DNA of 64,000 nt. Source: Epiperipatus broadwayi. Its lineage: Eukaryota; Onychophora; Udeonychophora; Euonychophora; Peripatidae. The stretch lies in assembly GCA_028023455.1 (NCBI GenBank), contig JAQFVV010000064.1, positions 2,701,825 through 2,765,824 on the forward strand. Reading direction: 5' to 3'. The position numbers and the translations under genes were made by a program. This document shows, piece after piece, positions 59,402 to 64,000 of this stretch (its first letter is position 1; the number at the start of each line of letters is the position of its first letter). The notes beneath the pieces were generated by a model. The model saw only the letters and a list, made by a program, of their open reading frames with translations, was not told the DNA's origin and did not search any database.

Positions 59402-59501
59402 TTTTTTTCCTCATATGTTAAATGCATTGACCGGGAAGGGAACCCGGCCCAGCTGCTTGGAAGGCAGCTATGCTAACCACTAGGCCACCAACGCCTGACG
59501 C
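59402..59501 (-). mobile_element. tRNA-derived minimal SINE, copy 5 (best preserved tRNA-Gly body)
   Basis: On the minus strand: GCGTTGGTGGCCTAGTGGTT (acceptor, D arm, A box), anticodon loop CTTCCAA with Gly anticodon TCC, GGGCCGGGTTCCCTTCCCGG (T arm), TCAATGC, then ATTTAACATATGAGG and oligo-A. Folding by eye gives acceptor GCGTTGG with TCAATGC (mismatches) and intact anticodon and T stems. It names the source gene as tRNA-Gly(TCC). The oligo-A tail and the GCGTCAG prefix point to a SINE rather than a working tRNA gene, but a tRNA scan might score it. Confidence 0.82.
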
Positions 59502-59504
59502 ATC

Positions 59505-60860
59505 TTTCCTTCTTATTGCCAGACAATTGCAAAACTATAATCGCAATAAGAAAGACTTAATTTCAACATGGTCAGACAATGTTATTTTGAAAATACAGTT
59601 TTAAACATAATTTGAACTCACAAAATAAAATGTTTGCATTTATTTTTTATAATTTATTACTTTAGTATTTTTTTAATTTATAATTTTAAAATAATATTCT
59701 GACTTTTTTTAAAAAAAAAATGTTATGAATATTTTTAATGTTTTTAATTTAATTTAAAAATTTTTGAAATTTAAGAAGAGTTTTCCATAAAGATTTGAAA
59801 ATATTTTTTTTTAATGTTTTTCTATATTTGTATATTTCATTTATATATTTAAATTAGAATGTTTGACAACTGATTTTCTATTATTTTCAAATATATGTAA
59901 AATATATACGCACATATATAAAACTATATATAAGATTTTCGAGGTCTTTTGTTTTTTTTATCCATATCTCAGTGTCATAATTATCCACTACAGATGGAAG
60001 TCAATCTATCTTCTCTTGTTATGCAGACATTTCCAGACAACCTTTATTCATCAGATGATCTGTTAAAAACAAAAGAATCATTGAACGTATCCATTTGCAA
60101 TTCATAATTTATTTTCTTTATCAATTTAGAAGTGGATAAAAATTAATCCCTACCTTTTGTAAAAGACTTGCGTAATGTATATTGAGTTGTTGTGAGCTAG
60201 TGGACAAGAGTTTACTCCCAACACTCAAATAATAAAAATAAATAATATGGAGGTTTTTAGGAATTGTAGAATTATCTGAGACTCCCATTTGAACCCCCAT
60301 TGTGGTACTGCTCTGAGATTTTGATGCTTCTGTTAAAAGTATTCTGTAGTCTTCTATTTTGCACTCCCATTAAGCTGCTTTAGCTCTTCTGTTGGACATA
60401 TTCTGTTACATTCTTCTTGATTTTTGAACTTAAGTCCGACTTAGAATTGGGAGGGGGGGTTATAGTATGAGCCGCTATTGTTCTCTAAAAGTATGTAATT
60501 AATTAATAAATTTTCTAAATTCCAAAGATTATCTTTAATTAGAAAAAGTCCATTTACATGTGTAATTAGTTTTTCTTTATCAGATAAAACGTAAAACTTT
60601 AATTCCCTTAGGAATGTTTTAATTTGAGAGATTGAAATTATTTTAACATTTTTATATAGCAGAAATAAGCTGTTAAATATGGCATAGGGATTCAAGTATT
60701 TGTTACTTCTAGATCACATGATGAGCAAAGTTTTTTCCATGAAATGCATGCATAATGTAACAAGTTCTCCGATTTCTTCTACTAATGGATAGTTATGATA
60801 TTGTAGAATTGAGTTAATGATTGGACCAATAAAAACGGAATAATCTTTAAAATAATATAA
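59505..60860. other. AT-rich region without recognised gene
   Basis: It has poly-A/T runs and a G run near 60,452; no ORF with recognisable content. Confidence 0.5.
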
Positions 60861-60862
60861 AA

Positions 60863-60953
60863 TGATTAGAAGGGATTTAAACTCAGTCTTTCAAGCTTCC
60901 CACAGCTATCCACTCCATGCTTAAAAGTCTGAGTTCAAATTCTTTCTAATTAC
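60863..60953. repeat. family B foldback, internally deleted solo ends
   Basis: The left end GGGATTTAAACTCAGTCTTT and the following GCTTCCCACAGCTATCCACT match the terminal arm of the 62-kb element. The right end GCTTAAAAGTCTGAGTTCAA is the inverted partner. Only about 90 bp remain, so the interior including the hammerhead region is gone. Confidence 0.72.
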
Positions 60954-61959
60954 ATTAAGTTTAGTATAGTTAAGTATCATATAATAAGATATTAAACTTT
61001 GATAAGAATTGCAAATGAATTTACAATTGATATTAGTATGAAATTGTCATTCATTAAAAATAACAATTCAGAATTAATAAGCAAAATATTTATCATCTTG
61101 TGTTGACATTTATTGTCCCTAAATTATCCAGAATTCTCAGACAAAACACTTTATTATGGAAGTGCTAATTACCAAAAAGTGTTTAATCCTTAGAAAAGTT
61201 GAAGACATAAATATCAAAGATGACTAGTAAGAAATATGTCTACAATCATCATAAAACTTAATTATGAGGTGCATGTTGATGAAATACCATTGAGTTTGTT
61301 ATAGTACATTGGCATGTGTTTGTTTGGGTATATTTAATGTAATTTTATTAATTATATTTTATAGATAGAAAAATAATATAAAATATAACAATATATTTTT
61401 AAAAAAAGATAAAGCTCTAAGTTAGAAAAGGAAGTCTTTCAGAAATGTAATGTCAATCTTTCCCCAAAAAACTGAATGCATTACTCAATCTCTGCCATAA
61501 TCCAAAAGATTAAAAAGTAAACAGATTAATGAAATTAATACTATTAGTGGAGAAGATTGTAAGTTGCAACCCAAATGGAGATGGGAAAAATAGGATACAA
61601 ATAGAGTTTTGTTATTGAACGTAATGGTTACACCATAGCCATTCATTGCAATGTTGGCATTCATATCACAAATAATGTTTATACAGGAAATTTACAGAAA
61701 AAAAACAGGTGTAAAAAAAGACTAGGTGAAAGTCAGATGAAATAATATTATATATTTGTAATTATAAAGTCACAGAATTTATATTTCAGAAACAGAGCAA
61801 ATTTCAGTATCTTTTCTTGAAAATATTTCTCTTTAATAATTATTAACCATTTTCCAAGTTAAAAAAAATAAACTGAACATGACAGTTGTTTTCATTACTA
61901 TCTATTTTCTTCAAGTATGCTAAAAAATCAAGTCACCTGTTCAACATTTTAAAGATATT

Positions 61960-62251
61960 AGTTTACTTATAAGACATTTGAACACAGACGCTCATGCTCC
62001 CTTCATCTATCTACTCTCTCTCATATAACTGATATAGATATCCACAAACATGTGAAACAGATAAATAATCTTCCATATACATATACTGATCTGGAACAAT
62101 GGATGCATGATGGTTCAGCACGAAATATGTATAATGGAGTTTATTTATCTTTTTCACATGTGTGTGAACATGTGTATTGGTTGTAGGAGATAGAGTGGAT
62201 AGCTGAAGGAAGCCTGAATGTCAGTGTTCAAATCCCTTATAATTACGTTTA
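61960..62251. repeat. foldback element, family B copy 2
   Basis: Terminal inverted arms run from about 61,960 (ATTTGAACACAGACGCTC) to about 62,251 (inverted as GTCAGTGTTCAAATCCC). The inner part GGTTCAGCACGAAATATGTA (62,113-62,132) followed by TTTATTTATC and CACATGTGTGTGAACATGTG aligns with copy 1's right arm. The GAAA half of the hammerhead motif is kept, but the CTGATGA half is not. Confidence 0.8.
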
Positions 62252-62429
62252 AACTCCAAGTGTATATAAAATATACATATAACAATATTATGTATTAGTT
62301 TAATAAATAGTTTTAGTAATCTATTTATTTTTGAAATGTGAGTAAATTTATTTGCAATGGCAATTGTAAATTATATTTAAACCATAGATGGAGCTCTTAC
62401 TGGAAAGTCATCTTCCTCACACCTCACAC

Positions 62430-63591
62430 AGAATAGCTCAGAAAGGTTGGTTTTGCAGCAGTGAAATGTGTCTTTTATATTTATTTGGCCTTTTAAAGAT
62501 CTTATTTTGCTGCTAATATACTCTTTCATTTACTAAATCTCAGTTTTAGTGCATTTTTAACACAATTTCCCTATGTCTACCTTGTGCTTATCAGCATTTA
62601 ACTACCTCACCCCCCTGTTTGGTGGGTGGTTCAATTGTTTCATGGACCATAAAGGGTTTTATTCCCTCTTAGACTCTTAAATATTTCTCCTACTCCAATT
62701 CCCTGTCACTCAGAACTTGTTTATAAAGTTATTTGTGTGTTGTTCCAGTTATTTAGGCCATTTTAATGATTTTTTTCAGACCCCCTCCCTCCTCTGGGGT
62801 AACTACCCGCCTAAAATTCCACTCAATTTTCTCATTATTCAACTAAAATTATTAATAACAAGTTTCCAGTGGGTTTTTTTTAGCTTTTACATCAATATAT
62901 TTAATTTTTCGATTTTAAAATTGTTTTCTTCATTTTACTTTTCATTCTTTCAAATGGTTTAAAGATGGCCACTACCCCTAGCGGAAAAACGTGCAGAGTC
63001 CTAAACTACATGAACTAAAACCTTCAAAATTACCCAAAGTTTATCCAAATTGAATTTCAAACAAAGCTTGACTAAAAACATCATCACTAAAAAACTTACT
63101 TCAAAGTCTCCATCTCCTTTCCCTCTGGAATTTCCTCCCTTTCAGGCTGTGGTTTGCTCTATCAAAGATAAAAAGCAGGTCAAAAAGAACAACATGACCA
63201 ATCATAATGAAATTCCAAGTACAATGGGGAAAACTAAAATTACTCATCTACTAAGGACAAAAATTAGCCTGTTGTATCTAGGCATAACTCTAAAGACTTA
63301 ACATATAGCAATTCCTTTAAAGTTAATGTCACATATGGATCCTCATATTAATCCACCAGGGCAACCAAGCCTATAAACATTGCTTCTAGCCAAAGACTCT
63401 TCTTTGCATGGACTACACACCCTTTCCATATCCCCTTCCCATTTCATATGTATCCCCTTCCCTTTCACCATATTGTACTTGAGTTTCATTTTGCCATGTA
63501 ATCATTTCTTTGTAAACCTTTTAACTGTTGCGTATTTTGTCTTTTTGATGAATAAAAGTTTTCATAACTGAGAGAAAAAAAAAGAAAAAGA
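62430..63591 (+). other. possible A-tailed retrosequence
   Basis: The less AT-rich plus strand (62,590-63,400) ends with a polyadenylation signal AATAAA (63,551-63,556), followed about 22 bp later by an A-rich run (AGAAAAAAAAAGAAAAAG, from about 63,572). This is the layout of a retrotransposed transcript 3' end. Short plus frames (for example 63,050-63,301) show no motif I recognise, and the 5' boundary is a guess. It could also be the 3' end of an unrecognised LINE. Confidence 0.35.
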
Positions 63592-64000
63592 TACTGAATA
63601 AAAACATTATGCCAAGTAAAGGAGTATTAAAGTCACTTCTGCATAAGAAGAAGCCCCACTTATTATATTTATTACATATTTTCAAATGTAATTAATATTA
63701 ATTATATATATATATTTCTTTTTTTTAGAAGACGATTATTATTATTTTACAACAGCTATTACCTCGAAACGATTTGCTGTTCTGCAATTATTTTTGATAT
63801 TTAAAAATAGAATAATAATAATAATAATAATAAAATTGAATTATTGAGTTAAAATTGATTTAAGTAATAGACCAGTGGGTGTGTTATTTCGTTCATGTAT
63901 TGGTAAAACATTTTATCAAAAATAAAATAAAGTGCAGATCTAACATTTTTACTTGATAATTACTATAGATATTATTGTAAAGTAAAAATATTCGAAAGTT
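63592..64000. other. AT-rich sequence with a trinucleotide repeat
   Basis: An (AAT)n tract of about eight units lies at 63,811-63,834. No gene is seen. Confidence 0.6.

Noticed and set aside
59402-59501. Functional tRNA-Gly(TCC) gene
   Set aside because: The body is recognisable and has the TCC anticodon, but the acceptor stem has mismatches, and the GACATATGAGG-plus-oligo-A tail is shared with four clearly retrotransposed copies, so a SINE copy is the better reading.
62717-63571. Three plus-strand ORFs as host genes
   Set aside because: They are short, in different frames, lack recognisable motifs or splice context, and are better explained as part of an A-tailed retrosequence or chance.

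Overview
This is an AT-rich stretch (roughly 70 % A+T by eye) of an animal nuclear genome. It has no compact operon-like coding, no rRNA cluster and no intact long ORF. All recognisable coding sequence belongs to transposable elements broken by stops and frameshifts. The mix (CR1-like and RTE-like LINEs, a Penelope-like element, Ty3/gypsy-type LTR elements, an hAT transposon, tRNA-derived SINEs, many palindromic foldback/MITE elements) fits an invertebrate with a large repeat-rich genome. A mollusc such as a cephalopod is plausible, but nothing here fixes the taxon. The window is best read as a long intergenic or intronic region; one low-confidence host exon is proposed at 50.8-51.1 kb on the minus strand.

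Layout: 0.7-2.9 kb holds an internally deleted RTE copy. 3.6-9.0 kb holds a near full-length CR1-like LINE on the minus strand (PHD finger + SGNH esterase ORF1, endonuclease-RT ORF2, 233-bp 5' monomers). 9.65-12.4 kb is a TIR element filled with satellite-like subrepeats. 15.1-16.1 kb holds a palindrome beside a LINE endonuclease remnant. 17.0-20.3 kb is a complete-ended but internally deleted gypsy-type LTR element with GAAAT target duplications and a nested solo LTR (TTTAC duplications). 28.8-30.4 kb is a Penelope RT remnant cut by a probable solo LTR. 32-36 kb has RTE tails, a Penelope 3' fragment and a long foldback. 38-39.7 kb is a Penelope-like element with RT and GIY-YIG endonuclease. 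40.9-42.35 kb has three palindromes. 44.6-48.5 kb is an hAT transposon carrying a TA-flanked MITE and a SINE inside it. 48.8-49.2 kb is another palindrome. 52.5 and 54.1-57.3 kb are RTE copies, the latter nearly full length. 58-62 kb has more palindromes and a SINE.

The most interesting observation is that two palindromic families carry hammerhead-ribozyme-like sequences in their arms. At 42,194-42,234 (+) every core nucleotide and all three helices can be drawn. At 48,876-48,919 (-) and 49,063-49,106 (+) opposite arms of one palindrome each encode a hammerhead with one core change, and each arm supplies the base the other lost. Hammerheads are known from Penelope-like elements and retrozymes as direct repeats; here they sit in inverted-repeat elements. 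This comes from manual folding only and needs covariance-model and family-wide confirmation.
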